Source of the DNA: Clostridiaceae bacterium
GTDB lineage: Bacteria > Bacillota_I > Bacilli_A > Erysipelotrichales > Coprobacillaceae
DNA: 64,000 nt
Direction: 5' to 3'
Assembly: GCA_902363625.1 (NCBI GenBank)
Contig: CABJAS010000007.1
Location: 186,001 to 250,000 of the forward strand
The notes beneath the pieces were generated by a model. It saw only the letters and a program-made list of their open reading frames with translations, made no database searches and had not been told where the DNA came from. Positions 1-9,467 of the stretch are shown here, in pieces. A program made the position numbers and the translations under genes. How positions within the stretch are numbered: the stretch's first letter is position 1; every line of letters starts with the position of its first letter.

Positions 1-2
1 AA

Positions 3-809
3 GATAAGATTGATGTCATGATCCTGTGTGGGGGAAGCGCAAATGACCTGCCTGTTCAAACACCGCAATTTGCAGAGTGCTTTAATGTGGTTGATAGTTT
101 TGATACTCACGCTAAAATACCAGAACATTTTAATCGTGTGAACGAAGCTTGTAAAATCGGACAAACCATCGCTGTCATTTCAGCTGGCTGGGATCCGGGA
201 ATGTTTTCACTAAACCGTTTATATGGACAGGCAATCCTGCCTCATGGAGCGGATTATACATTTTGGGGAAAAGGAGTCAGCCAAGGTCACTCTGATGCGA
301 TTCGCAGAATCGATGGAGTAAAAGATGCCCGTCAATATACAATTCCGGTAGAAGCGGCATTGGAAAGCGTTCGTGATGGACAGAACCCTACCCTAACAAC
401 AAGACAAAAACATACACGTGAATGTTTTGTGGTGGCTAAAGAAGGGGCAGATTTAGCAAAGATTGAAGAAACAATCAAGACAATGCCTAACTACTTTGCC
501 GATTATGATACAACAGTGCATTTTATCAGTGAAGATGAACTGCAAAGAGATCATCAGGGAATTCCACATGGCGGTGTTGTATTTAGAAGCGGAACTACCG
601 GATTCGATCAGGAAAATAAGCATGTGATCGAATATCGTTTAAAATTAGATTCTAATCCTGAGTTTACTTCAAGTGTATTAGTAGCCTATGCCAGAGCGGC
701 ATATAGAATGCACCAAGAGGGGATGAGTGGCTGCAAAACCGTATTGGATATTGTCCCAGCTTATTTACACCCTGCTGATGGAGAAGAATTACGTAAAAAC
801 TTATTATAA
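3..809 (+). CDS. ddh: meso-diaminopimelate dehydrogenase (5' end outside window)
   Basis: Catalyses the NADPH-dependent reductive amination of tetrahydrodipicolinate to meso-diaminopimelate, a one-step route to the peptidoglycan cross-linking residue. The visible 269 residues lack the N-terminal Rossmann nucleotide-binding segment, and the frame is open to the left edge, so the gene starts before the window. Seen motifs typical of the family are SAGWDPGMFS, WGKGVSQGHSDAIRRIDGV and the C-terminal half with HGGVVFRSG. Family length is about 320 residues, so roughly 50 are missing. The methionine encoded at base 18 is internal, not the start. A hairpin terminator follows directly. An aspartokinase at 28.7 kb serves the same pathway. 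Family call is secure. Confidence 0.93.
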   Translation, partial: DKIDVMILCGGSANDLPVQTPQFAECFNVVDSFDTHAKIPEHFNRVNEACKIGQTIAVISAGWDPGMFSLNRLYGQAILPHGADYTFWGKGVSQGHSDAIRRIDGVKDARQYTIPVEAALESVRDGQNPTLTTRQKHTRECFVVAKEGADLAKIEETIKTMPNYFADYDTTVHFISEDELQRDHQGIPHGGVVFRSGTTGFDQENKHVIEYRLKLDSNPEFTSSVLVAYARAAYRMHQEGMSGCKTVLDIVPAYLHPADGEELRKNLL

Positions 810-817
810 TAAATGAA

Positions 818-850
818 GCATAGAAATCATGGCTGTTTCTGTGCTTTTTC
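818..850 (+). terminator. intrinsic terminator of ddh
   Basis: AGCATAGAAA (818-827) pairs with TTTCTGTGCT (836-845), with one G-U pair, and is followed by a T-rich run. It lies 9 bases after the ddh stop codon. Confidence 0.8.
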
Positions 851-1070
851 TTTTGATGAAATCTGATTAAATAAATATTATGAAATAAGTATTATAAAGA
901 TTGAGTAAATAGATAAGATATTTAAAATTACATGTCTTGTTTAGAATAAATAAACTTAACAGCGATGTTGACAGATTCGTTACGTTTCACTGTAAGATAG
1001 TTTTATAAATTGAATAGATAGTCTTTTTAAAGATAAACGGACTATATTGATATTATTAAGGAGGAGAACA

Positions 1071-1730
1071 ATGAGTGGAGAAACAATGTTAGAATTAGAA
1101 TATTTACTGCGTGTTTTGATAGCTGCTGTCTGTGGCTGTCTGATCGGATATGAACGCAATAACCGCAATAAGGAGGCTGGAATCAGAACCCATATGATTG
1201 TTGCTTTTGGATCAGCTTTGATTATGGTGATTTCCAAATATGCTTTCTTTGATATGCCGGGACAAGCCGATGTTTCCCGTATCGCTGCACAGGTAGTAAG
1301 CGGAATTGGCTTTTTAGGTGCCGGAATTATTTTTGTTCGTAATGAAACGGTCAACGGTCTGACGACTGCGGCGGGTGTTTGGGCAACCGCAGGTATTGGG
1401 ATGTGCATCGGAAGCGGAATGTACGTTTTAGGCATTGCTGCTACCATTGGCATGCTGTTGATTCAAATTATTTCACATACGCGTTTATTTTATCGTCACA
1501 TGAATGAACATAGCTATTTGGAATTAGAAGTAGATCAAGTCGATTCCATCTCTAAATTAAATACTTTATTTGAAACAAATAAGATTCCGATTTATTCGAT
1601 GAGTGTGGATAAGCAAAAGGATCAGTCCATCCATATAAAATTAGAGATTGAATATCCTAAAACAAGAGATAAAAAAGACTTGCTTACTTTACTGAGCCAG
1701 CAGTCTTTCATATTAAAATGTCAGTATTAA
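1071..1730 (+). CDS. MgtC/SapB family membrane protein
   Basis: A 219-residue membrane protein of the MgtC/SapB family, linked in other bacteria to magnesium stress and modulation of membrane ATPases. The N-terminal half has about four hydrophobic segments, with the family hallmarks GCLIGYERNNRNKEAGIRTH near residue 20 and GIGFLGAGIIF near residue 85. The C-terminal 70 residues form a soluble ACT-like tail. The start at 1071 is chosen because AAGGAGG lies just upstream; an in-frame upstream extension to 1047 would place the ribosome binding site inside the gene. It stands alone between two terminators. Biochemical role is uncertain. Confidence 0.85.
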   Translation: MSGETMLELEYLLRVLIAAVCGCLIGYERNNRNKEAGIRTHMIVAFGSALIMVISKYAFFDMPGQADVSRIAAQVVSGIGFLGAGIIFVRNETVNGLTTAAGVWATAGIGMCIGSGMYVLGIAATIGMLLIQIISHTRLFYRHMNEHSYLELEVDQVDSISKLNTLFETNKIPIYSMSVDKQKDQSIHIKLEIEYPKTRDKKDLLTLLSQQSFILKCQY

Positions 1731-1740
1731 CAGTACAATT

Positions 1741-1766
1741 AAATCCGGTAATATCGGATTTTTTTG
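1741..1766 (+). terminator. terminator after the mgtC-like gene
   Basis: AAATCCG and CGGATTT flank a short loop and are followed by seven T residues, 11 bases after the stop codon. Confidence 0.8.
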
Positions 1767-1827
1767 TTAAAACAGAAGGAATAGTGGCAGAAAATTGACA
1801 ATTTTCTACTTTATTTTTCAAGACTAA

Positions 1828-1856
1828 TTTACATTGCAGGCAGGGTATATTATAAT
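1828..1856 (+). promoter_or_regulatory. promoter of the cofE-like/guaA operon
   Basis: TTTACA (1828-1833) and TATAAT (1851-1856) are separated by exactly 17 bases, about 40 bases upstream of the CofE-like start. This is a housekeeping-type promoter by inspection. Confidence 0.7.
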
Positions 1857-1897
1857 ATGTCTGTATGCAGTAATTTAAATTTAGAAGGGGCGTTATT

Positions 1898-3088
1898 ATG
1901 GAAAGAAAAGTTGGAACCGTTTCAAGAGGGATTCGTTGCCCGATTATCAGAGAAGGAGACGATTTAGCTAAAGTCGTTGTTGACAGTGTATTGGATGCTG
2001 CTAAGAGCGAAGGCTTCGAACTAAGAGATCGTGATGTTATTTCAATAACAGAATCAATCGTCGCAAGATCACAGGGAAACTATGCATCAGTGGAAGCTAT
2101 TGCAAGCGATGTGAAAGCTAAATTAGGTGGAGAAACGATTGGAGTTATTCTTCCAATATTATCTCGTAACCGTTTTGCTATTTGTTTAAGAGGAATTGCA
2201 ATGGGCGCAAAAAAAGTAGTATTGATGTTAAGCTATCCAAGTGATGAAGTTGGAAATCAGTTAGTAAGTTTGGATGCTTTAGATGAAGCGGGAGTCAATC
2301 CTTACAGCGATGTTTTAACTTTAGAAAAGTATCGTGAATTATTTGGTGAGAATGCACATGAATTTACAGGTGTTGATTATGTAGCTTATTATGCGGATTT
2401 AATTAAGGAGGCTGGTGCAGAAGTAGAAATCATTTTTGCCAACCAAGCTAAGACCATTTTAAATTATGCCGATCATATCCTAACTTGTGATATTCATACC
2501 AGAGCACGTACAAAACGCATTTTAAAAGCAGCCGGAGCAAAAGTGGTTTGCGGATTAGATGATATTCTGACAAGCAGTGTGAACGGCAGCGGATATAACA
2601 GTAATTATGGTTTATTAGGATCGAATAAATCAACAGAAGATACAATTAAATTATTCCCAAGAGAATGTCAGGATTTAGTTGAAGACATTCAGCAAATTAT
2701 TTTAGATAAAACTGGAAAGCATATTGAAGTAATGGTGTATGGAGATGGGGCATTCAAAGATCCTCAAGGGAAGATCTGGGAATTAGCTGATCCATGTGTT
2801 TCACCTGCCTTTACTAAAGGATTAGTTGGAACTCCAAATGAATTGAAATTAAAATATTTAGCAGATAATGATTTTAAAGACTTGACTGGTGAAGAATTAC
2901 GTGACGCTATTGCGAGCAGTATTAAAGAAAAAGATGATAATTTAGTAGGAAATATGGCTTCACAGGGAACAACACCAAGACAATTAACAGATTTGATTGG
3001 TTCATTATGCGACTTGACAAGTGGTTCTGGAGATAAAGGGACACCGGTTGTTTTAGTTCAAGGATATTTTGACAATTATGCAAATTAA
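1898..3088 (+). CDS. CofE-like (F420-0:L-glutamate ligase family) protein
   Basis: A 396-residue protein resembling the CofE family of GTP-dependent amide ligases, which add glutamate to coenzyme F420-0 in archaea and actinobacteria. The N-terminal stretch with DRDVISITESIVARSQGN near residues 43-60 matches the family's conserved beginning. No other F420 gene is seen here, and this lineage is not expected to make F420, so a related ligase reaction on another substrate is more likely. The gene is followed at once by guaA, whose ribosome binding site overlaps its stop codon, so the two form an operon under the promoter at 1828. The substrate is unknown. Confidence 0.7.
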   Translation: MERKVGTVSRGIRCPIIREGDDLAKVVVDSVLDAAKSEGFELRDRDVISITESIVARSQGNYASVEAIASDVKAKLGGETIGVILPILSRNRFAICLRGIAMGAKKVVLMLSYPSDEVGNQLVSLDALDEAGVNPYSDVLTLEKYRELFGENAHEFTGVDYVAYYADLIKEAGAEVEIIFANQAKTILNYADHILTCDIHTRARTKRILKAAGAKVVCGLDDILTSSVNGSGYNSNYGLLGSNKSTEDTIKLFPRECQDLVEDIQQIILDKTGKHIEVMVYGDGAFKDPQGKIWELADPCVSPAFTKGLVGTPNELKLKYLADNDFKDLTGEELRDAIASSIKEKDDNLVGNMASQGTTPRQLTDLIGSLCDLTSGSGDKGTPVVLVQGYFDNYAN

Positions 3089-3098
3089 GGAGAATAAG

Positions 3099-4400
3099 AT
3101 GAAACAAGATATGATCGTAATATTAGACTTAGGAAGTCATCAAAATACTACTATAGCTCGTGAGATTCGTGCTTTAGGTGTATATAGCGAAATCAAACCT
3201 CATGATATTACTGTAGATGAGTTAAAAGCCTTAAGCAACGTTAAAGGAATTATCATCAGCGGTGGTGAAAACAATGTGATTGATGGAGAAAAAATTGATG
3301 TTGTCAGCGATTTATATACTGCCGGATATCCAATTATTGCTTTCGACCATGAATTGTCAAAGGTAGAAAATAAAGCATATCCAAAAGATGAAGCAGAGTT
3401 AAGAGAGGTATTAAAATCGTTTGTTTTTGATGAATGTCACGCGGAAGCAAATTGGAACATGAAGAACTTCATTAATGATCAAATTGAATTAATCAAAAAA
3501 CAAGTCGGAGATAAAAAAGTACTGTTGGCTTTATCTGGTGGGGTGGATTCATCAGTTGTTGCTGCATTATTGATTAAAGCTATCGGTCAGCAGTTGGTAT
3601 GTGTTCATGTCAATCATGGATTGATGCGTAAAAATGAATCTGAAGGTGTTGTGGAAGTATTTAAAAATCAGCTGCATGCTAATCTTGTTTATGTAGATGC
3701 CAGTGAACGCTTCTTAACAAAGTTGAAAGATGTGGATGATCCTGAACAAAAACGTAAAATTATTGGGGCTGAATTTATTCGCGTGTTTGAAGAGGAAGCA
3801 AGAAAATTAGATGGAATTGAGTTCTTGGCTCAAGGAACAATTTATCCGGATATTATCGAAAGTGGAACTAAGACAGCAAAGACAATTAAGTCACATCATA
3901 ATGTTGGCGGATTGCCTGAAGACTTGCAGTTCTCTTTAGTTGAACCTCTATATCAATTATTTAAGGATGAAGTTCGCGCTTGTGGTGTGGAGTTGGGATT
4001 ACCATATGAAATGGTGTACAGACAGCCGTTCCCTGGTCCGGGACTAGGTGTTCGTTGTTTAGGGGCGATCACTAAAGATCGTTTGGAAGCCGTTAGAGAA
4101 TCCGATGCTATTTTGAGAGAGGAATTCGCTAAAGCAGGATTGGATAAAAAAGTGTGGCAATATTTTACAGTTGTTCCTGATTTTAAATCTGTAGGGGTTA
4201 AAAATAATGAACGCTGTTTTGAATATCCAGTGATTATTCGTGCCGTAAATACAATTGATGCTATGACGGCAACGATTGAACAAATTGACTGGGCAATCTT
4301 AATGAAGATTACGGATCGTATTTTAGCAGAGGTGAAGAATGTTAATCGTGTGTGCTATGACATGTCACCGAAGCCGTGTGCGACGATTGAGTGGGAATAA
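3099..4400 (+). CDS. guaA: GMP synthase with degenerate glutaminase domain
   Basis: Converts XMP to GMP. The ATP-pyrophosphatase domain is intact: P-loop SGGVDSS at residues 146-152, then GTIYPDIIES, KSHHNVGGLP, PFPGPGLGVR and the terminal KPCATIEWE. The N-terminal class I glutamine amidotransferase domain is not. It begins normally (VILDLGS, GIIISGG) but where the nucleophile elbow GVCYGMQ should be there is AFDHELS (residues 81-87), and the later part carrying the His/Glu pair is missing. Total length is 433 residues against about 510-525 for the usual enzyme. It therefore probably uses free ammonia or a separate glutaminase. The start at 3099 is set by AAGGAG at 3087-3092 overlapping the preceding stop codon. 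Confidence 0.93.
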   Translation: MKQDMIVILDLGSHQNTTIAREIRALGVYSEIKPHDITVDELKALSNVKGIIISGGENNVIDGEKIDVVSDLYTAGYPIIAFDHELSKVENKAYPKDEAELREVLKSFVFDECHAEANWNMKNFINDQIELIKKQVGDKKVLLALSGGVDSSVVAALLIKAIGQQLVCVHVNHGLMRKNESEGVVEVFKNQLHANLVYVDASERFLTKLKDVDDPEQKRKIIGAEFIRVFEEEARKLDGIEFLAQGTIYPDIIESGTKTAKTIKSHHNVGGLPEDLQFSLVEPLYQLFKDEVRACGVELGLPYEMVYRQPFPGPGLGVRCLGAITKDRLEAVRESDAILREEFAKAGLDKKVWQYFTVVPDFKSVGVKNNERCFEYPVIIRAVNTIDAMTATIEQIDWAILMKITDRILAEVKNVNRVCYDMSPKPCATIEWE

Positions 4401-4419
4401 ACCCATTACTTAGAGCACT

Positions 4420-4446
4420 AGGACATCACTACTGTGTCCTTTTTCT
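4420..4446 (+). terminator. terminator of the cofE-like/guaA operon
   Basis: AGGACA (4420-4425) pairs with TGTCCT (4435-4440) and is followed by five T residues. Confidence 0.75.
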
Positions 4447-4500
4447 TTGCTTTTTTTGATAAAAATTATATAATAATTGATAGTTTATAGTATGTTTGGT

Positions 4501-5439
4501 GAAGAACTTTATTGATGAAAACATAACAGCATATGTAAAATATATGCTTCTACTTGAAAATAATAATCAGGATAATTATGATTCTATACATAAATTGCTA
4601 CATACGGAAATTTGTCTCTAGATTAAAAAATAGAATCATAGAAAAAGAAAATTATGTATTTACTAATTTTGATACTATTGATACTCTATTATGGGACAAG
4701 ATAATCGATGAGAAAAAAATATTATCTGAAAACTCTTTACATTCGTATGATTTGTTAATACATTTACTGCGAGAACATTTAGTTTTTATTTATTTTTTAA
4801 ATTAAGTTATGTTTGATGAGCAGAATTTTGAATATGAAGATATTCAAAGTGTAGAAGAAACTAGTTTTAAGTTGATTATTGAAAAAGGGTTGTATGATTA
4901 TAGTGTCAATAATTTGAATAGTTTGTCTAAGAAATTTCTTGTACCATATTATTCGAATAAAGCATATTACAAAGAGAAATTTCAAATTTCTGAATGTAGC
5001 TTTAATAGCGCATGTGTAGAGCAAATATTTACCTCAAATATTGATTTGATAATAAAAAAATAGTATTAGATATTATTGACTTTGATAATTTGAATAGTGT
5101 GGTTTCAAGAACAATTGTTTATTTTTTTCAGAATATTGTGACTTTGAAGATATTGAATTTTCAAAAGTTAAAGTACTAATGTCCAAGGTTGATCATGAAT
5201 TTTGTATTCACTTACTGAATTCTAAATTTAATGAACTAAGTGAAGCGAACTTAATTGATATGATAAATAAACATAATGATTTGAAAAATTTATTGATATA
5301 TCGTAAACAAGTAAGTTTTAATATAAATGCTGAATCATATAAACTTTTAAATGAATTACGTGAACGTCATATAATAAGCTCGTATACAGAGAAAAATAAT
5401 AAACTTATTGCTTATACAAAACAAACAATAGATGTATAG
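4501..5439 (+). pseudogene. decayed C-terminal part of a large protein, possibly YobI-like
   Basis: Four consecutive stretches in changing frames read as one protein. The segment before 4620 includes FIDENITAYVKYMLLLE; 4620-4802 then 4809-5060 share one frame broken by a TAA at 4803; 5063-5127 is in a second frame after an A7 run; and about 5128-5439 is in a third frame after a T7 run. The breaks at homopolymers and the in-frame stops show a gene that has lost function. The style (FDTIDTLLWDKII, LNELRERHIISSY) recalls the C-terminal part of very large YobI-family P-loop NTPases found in mobile defence-like loci, but this is recognised from memory. No N-terminal half remains; guaA lies directly upstream. 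Base composition is strongly AT-rich. Confidence 0.6.
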
Positions 5440-5599
5440 TATTTTAACTATGTACAAGTTTAGAAAATAGAAAATATAGCTAACTATATAAAAATCAAGA
5501 GTTTTTTATGAAAAAGTTTGAAAATATTAAAAACACTGATTTTAAAGTTAGATAGTAGTAGATCTTTAAAAGTGGATGATTATTTGTATTGTCAAGGCA

Positions 5600-6900
5600 T
5601 GACGAAAACAGCTTTCATAAGGCTCTATTAAATCAAGTGAGGATATAAAATAAGGTTATCTCAAAAGTAATGGCTCAAATTGTTGGTTTGTTGTCAGTAA
5701 GTGATAAATCACTCTTAACAACTTTCTAACACAATGACCTTGTGCACAACGATGTCTTTTCCCTTGAGAACGCTTCAATTCATAATATGACTTGACTACA
5801 GGATTAAAGGTAATAACAGGCACTATGATTTGATATAAGGTCTTTCGTAAATATTTAGAACCTTTCTTGGTTATTGCAGTGTGTTTTGTCCTATATTGAC
5901 TAGATTCATGTTCATAAGGAGCAACACCCGCAAGTTTTGCCAATTTTGATGCTTTTGGGTAGTTGCCAATATCTCCTATTTCAGCTAAAATAGAGGTACC
6001 AGAGAAATGAGAAATCCCAGGTATGGAGATGATAGGAGAGTTGGTCTTGCAAGAGAACTCTTCTATTTTTTTGTCTATTTCATCAAGTTGTGCATGGATC
6101 AGTTCAATCTGACCTAACAAATGTTTGATCTGAATTTCTTCCGCAGTTGATGAGATCCCAATAGAAGTTCTCGCAGTCTCTTTGAGTTGCTCAGCACTAA
6201 GTGATATACGATTGCCTCTTCCGTGTATTTCAAAATATTTGCGAACAGTTCTAATGTCTGCATGTGCAATCTTATCAGCACTTCCAAAGGTCTTTAGAAG
6301 ATATTCATATAGACAGTACCATACTTGGATTTAAATAAACTGTTAAACTCAGGTAAAACAAGATCGATACATTTCTGTAATCGGTTTGCATAGAAATTAA
6401 GTTCTTCCTTCAAGTTGTGATGATGTCTTGTCAGCTGACGTTGTTCATAGTATTCAAATTTATCAATCTTAGTGATACGATATGATTTCTTGTGATTGGA
6501 TGAGAATAGCACATCGCATATGGTTAAGGTATCTAGTTTATTGTTTTTAGAGATACCCCCCTGCATTCTACGGGGCATATCCGTAGCGATTGGGTTAATG
6601 AATTCTTTGCTTAATAAGTATCTTAATAAAGCAAAGTGATAATGTCCTGTATCCATACCGATTAAAACAGAAGCCTTGCCATAAGGAGCTAATACTTGAA
6701 GCAAGAGAGTAAAGCCATTCTGATTATTTTTAAAACAGGTTGGTTGGACAAGTACTTCACCATCATCTCGATTGAGAACACAAAAGAAATGACTGTTCTT
6801 GCCAATGTCGATTCCGACTAAAATCATGATAACACGTCCTTTCATAAAACATGTGAAGTGTAAACCACAACACTTAAACCACAGAACCTGGTGCAATATA
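5600..6900 (-). mobile_element. IS110-family insertion element, inactivated
   Basis: The segment is defined by its broken IS110 transposase gene on the minus strand. IS110 elements usually lack long terminal inverted repeats, so the exact ends cannot be fixed by eye; the bounds given are approximate. It sits inside the AT-rich decayed island. Confidence 0.7.
5656..6827 (-). pseudogene. IS110-family transposase, frameshifted
   Basis: The N-terminal DEDD domain (6827 down to about 6310) begins VGIDIGKNSHFFCVLN with the first catalytic Asp. The C-terminal IS116/IS110/IS902 domain (about 6305 down to 5656) contains SIPGISHFSGTSILAEIGD, LAGVAPYEHESSQYR and KKGSKYLRKTLYQ. The halves are out of frame: the first reads ...SKYGTVYMNIF-stop, while the continuation YEYLLKTFGSADKIA starts at the same point in another frame. 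Removing one AT of the ATAT at 6307-6310 restores about 390 residues, a normal IS110 length. The start at 6827 follows AAAGGA. A programmed shift is possible but not usual for IS110. Confidence 0.85.
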
Positions 6901-7112
6901 CGAATTCAAGATTCATCTAACTAATCACTGTTTAGGAATAAGAAGTGGTGAGAACCTATATGAAGTAGTCAAAGCCACAGGGAGGAGTACAAATCCACAT
7001 TCACATATTCAATATTTTACAAGTAAACTTAATTGTTATCAATCTTGGTTTAAAGATTGATAGAAAGATGACTGTTAAATGAGTCATCTATAATATACCA
7101 GGAGGAAGATAA

Positions 7113-7841
7113 ATGTTTTCCAAGAAAAATAAAATATCCTTAAATGACTTTGAGTTTCATATTAAGAATATACAACTATTATTTAACAATAAAACTACAA
7201 CAATCAGTTATTTGAGAGTCTTAACTGATATGATTCAAAATCAACAACTTGGTTATTGTTTTCATTATATAAATAATAATCTTGGACTTGATAAAAATAG
7301 TAATAATATTCCTCATTATTACGATTATATAAAAGCATTTGGCAAAACAGAAAATTCAAAAATTTATGATTTAAAAGATTCAATTATTGAAGTTGATCTA
7401 TCGAAAGATCCTATTATTTCTTGTATTTGGGAATGCTCGAGAGTAAAGAGTGCTTTAGAAAACATCGGCGATGGCTGCATTCTATCTTATAGTAACAAAG
7501 AGAATATATTTAAATATGACCGCAGCAATCATTATGTAACACATATTTATCCATTAGGTATTAATGTAGTTAGTAATGGAAATCACTCTATTTTTTCTGG
7601 AATAATAAAAAGAAAAGGAATAGTAAAGATAACATCTATAATTGATATTAGTAATTCTTTTCCGACTATCAGTTATAATCAGAACGGGTTATCTGTGGAT
7701 AGAAAACAAAGCAAAGACATACCACTTCAGTCCATCAAAGAAATTGGAATTATATATGAGATTGGCAAATTAATGAAAGAAAGTAATCAAGAGTATATTT
7801 ATCCGCAAATAGAGGAATTTATAAGACTTAATAAAAAATGA
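7113..7841 (+). CDS. hypothetical protein, DUF6710-like
   Basis: A 242-residue soluble protein with no signal peptide or membrane segment. The central part, with NHYVTHIYPLGINVVSNGNH followed by SIFSGIIKRKG at about residues 143-173, has the arrangement I associate with the DUF6710 family (NH...PxGI...NGxHS...GIIKG); that match is from memory. A good ribosome binding site (CAGGAGGAAG) precedes the ATG. It lies alone between the IS110 element and an integrase remnant in the accessory island, and it is intact while its neighbours are broken. Function unknown. Confidence 0.55.
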   Translation: MFSKKNKISLNDFEFHIKNIQLLFNNKTTTISYLRVLTDMIQNQQLGYCFHYINNNLGLDKNSNNIPHYYDYIKAFGKTENSKIYDLKDSIIEVDLSKDPIISCIWECSRVKSALENIGDGCILSYSNKENIFKYDRSNHYVTHIYPLGINVVSNGNHSIFSGIIKRKGIVKITSIIDISNSFPTISYNQNGLSVDRKQSKDIPLQSIKEIGIIYEIGKLMKESNQEYIYPQIEEFIRLNKK

Positions 7842-7996
7842 TTTAAATACTTTGCTTTACAAATAAACATTCCGAGTAGATTCAAAAAATTATGAAGTAG
7901 TTATAGTATTGGATATATCAAGTATTTAAAATTATGCTAAATGAGGTATTGTTGGTGAAATAAATAGCATAGGTAATATAAGCAAATTACAGTAAA

Positions 7997-8419
7997 CTAC
8001 CTTCCTAAAATAGTTTTTTTAATGAGTGAATTATTATTTTTATCTGTATTTGCAGGTTGATAATTTATCACGTTTTTGAGCTTTCTAGCTACCTCAAAAT
8101 TACTATTAGGATATAGATGTCCATATGTGCCGAGTGTTGTTTCAATATATTCATGACTTAAACGCTCTTTGATGATAAGTGGATTTTTACCCATACGAAT
8201 GAGTAGTGAAACATGAGAGTGACGTAATGTATGTACTTTGATACGATACATTTTTGTCATTTCAGATAATTTCTCAATCGCTCTTGGTAATGAGTGTTTG
8301 TTGGTAGGTGTACCATTATAACTTAATAGAAAATCTGTTTTGATGATTTTGTTGTTGTGCTGATTTCTAAAGTTGTAATTGTTAAAAAGTATCATAATCA
8401 ATGGAAATTTGACGAACAC
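7997..8419 (-). pseudogene. tyrosine recombinase (phage/ICE integrase), C-terminal remnant
   Basis: About 140 residues carry the catalytic C-terminal part of a tyrosine integrase: HTLRHSHVSLLIRMGKNP (the His-x-x-Arg box), RLSHE (third-position His) and TLGTYGHLYPN (Tyr nucleophile region), ending in a basic tail. The N-terminal core-binding and first arginine segments are absent, and the upstream sequence has decayed, so it cannot be functional. It marks an old integration event in the island that precedes the vanHAX operon. Confidence 0.8.
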
Positions 8420-8677
8420 TCACCGTTATTTTTGGGTTAACAAATTTATAATTATTAAAGTTGACAGTTAAAATTATCAAATGTTTATGGACTAAATTAA
8501 ATAAATGTCTTCCTCGCAACATAACTGAACAGCAAAGTGCAATTTGTTGCATAATAGAGAAAAGTTTCTTTATTTCTTCAGCATTAGTAAGAATGGGATA
8601 TTAGTTAATTGGAAATTTTATAACCATTGAGCATTAAGAAATAGCGATATTTTCATTAGTAGAAATAGAGGCATCAT

Positions 8678-8944
8678 TCATATCTTCAATAAATGTTCTT
8701 GTTTTTCTGTAAGATCAGTATTATTAATCATATCTTTTAGTATAGTCGTATAATTTTATTTATCATGTTCATGTACCATTTTAAGACTTCTTGAAACTTG
8801 TCTGTTTAACCAATTTACAGTATGTTGGAAGGCACAAGGCTCTGGGTGTTGTGTTAGTCTTATCTGTTCTCTATTTTCACCAATAAACCATGCGCATTCA
8901 TCATTTAGTTTCCATTGGTTTTGTGGCTTATTTTCTTGCTTTTC
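8678..8944 (-). pseudogene. remnant of an unknown gene, frameshifted and lacking its start
   Basis: On the minus strand the frame from 8944 reads EKQENKPQNQWKLNDECAWF... then VNWLNRQVSRSLKMVHEHDK to a stop. The adjacent frame continues NYTTILKDMINNTDLTEKQE to a stop at 8678. Both halves look like real protein and join through a frameshift near the AAATAAAATT run. There is no start codon and no homolog I can name. The rest of 8420-9077 shows no other gene and is probably decayed mobile DNA. Confidence 0.45.
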
Positions 8945-9077
8945 TATGAAAAACAGACAAAAAGAAATGAATAAATAAATCTTTTAAAGTTTAAAAGAAG
9001 TTTTTTCGTATGTTAGAAGGGTTGTTTGAGGTCTTGAATAAGAATATAATAATGATATATAAAGGGAGGAAACAATA

Positions 9078-9467
9078 ATGTATAAAAACTTAGTTAGTAT
9101 AGCAAAGAAGATAATAAAATTGGCTAATGAGAGTAAGGAGGATATGTTCAAAGGAAAAGACTGTATTGAAGTTGAATTGGATTTTACTGATGATGTTTTC
9201 TTGTCTGATCCGTTTGTAAACCAAATGGAAGACATACTTAATAAATTATCGTTTGAAGAAGTTATGTCTTTACAAACAATTATGTATTTAGGAAGAGATG
9301 GAGGTTATGATAAAAATTTGACACCAGATGAAATATATGACATTTGGTTTAAAAGTATATCTTCAACAAAAAATGACAAGGAAATCGAAATTAACCAAAT
9401 GGTTGAAAAATTTACTCTTGGCGAGTATCTAAAAAGAGGATATGAGATTTTAGGTATATATTTATAA
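9078..9467 (+). CDS. hypothetical protein, DUF3775-like
   Basis: A 129-residue acidic protein. The central MYLGRDGGYDKNLTPDEIYD and the later FTLGEYLKRGYEIL resemble the DUF3775 layout (a WLGRGD-like turn, then a YLLGxPxLxDYLxxG-like helix); the match is from memory. AAAGGGAGG precedes the ATG. Two small coding sequences follow with a stop-start overlap at 9465-9468, so it probably heads a three-gene unit ending at the terminator near 9900. Function unknown; DUF3775 members are often found in accessory regions. Confidence 0.55.
   Translation: MYKNLVSIAKKIIKLANESKEDMFKGKDCIEVELDFTDDVFLSDPFVNQMEDILNKLSFEEVMSLQTIMYLGRDGGYDKNLTPDEIYDIWFKSISSTKNDKEIEINQMVEKFTLGEYLKRGYEILGIYL

Noticed and set aside
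980..1453. Long open frame antisense to the mgtC-like gene
   Set aside because: Proline-rich, no ribosome binding site and no family resemblance; it mirrors the codon pattern of the real gene on the other strand.
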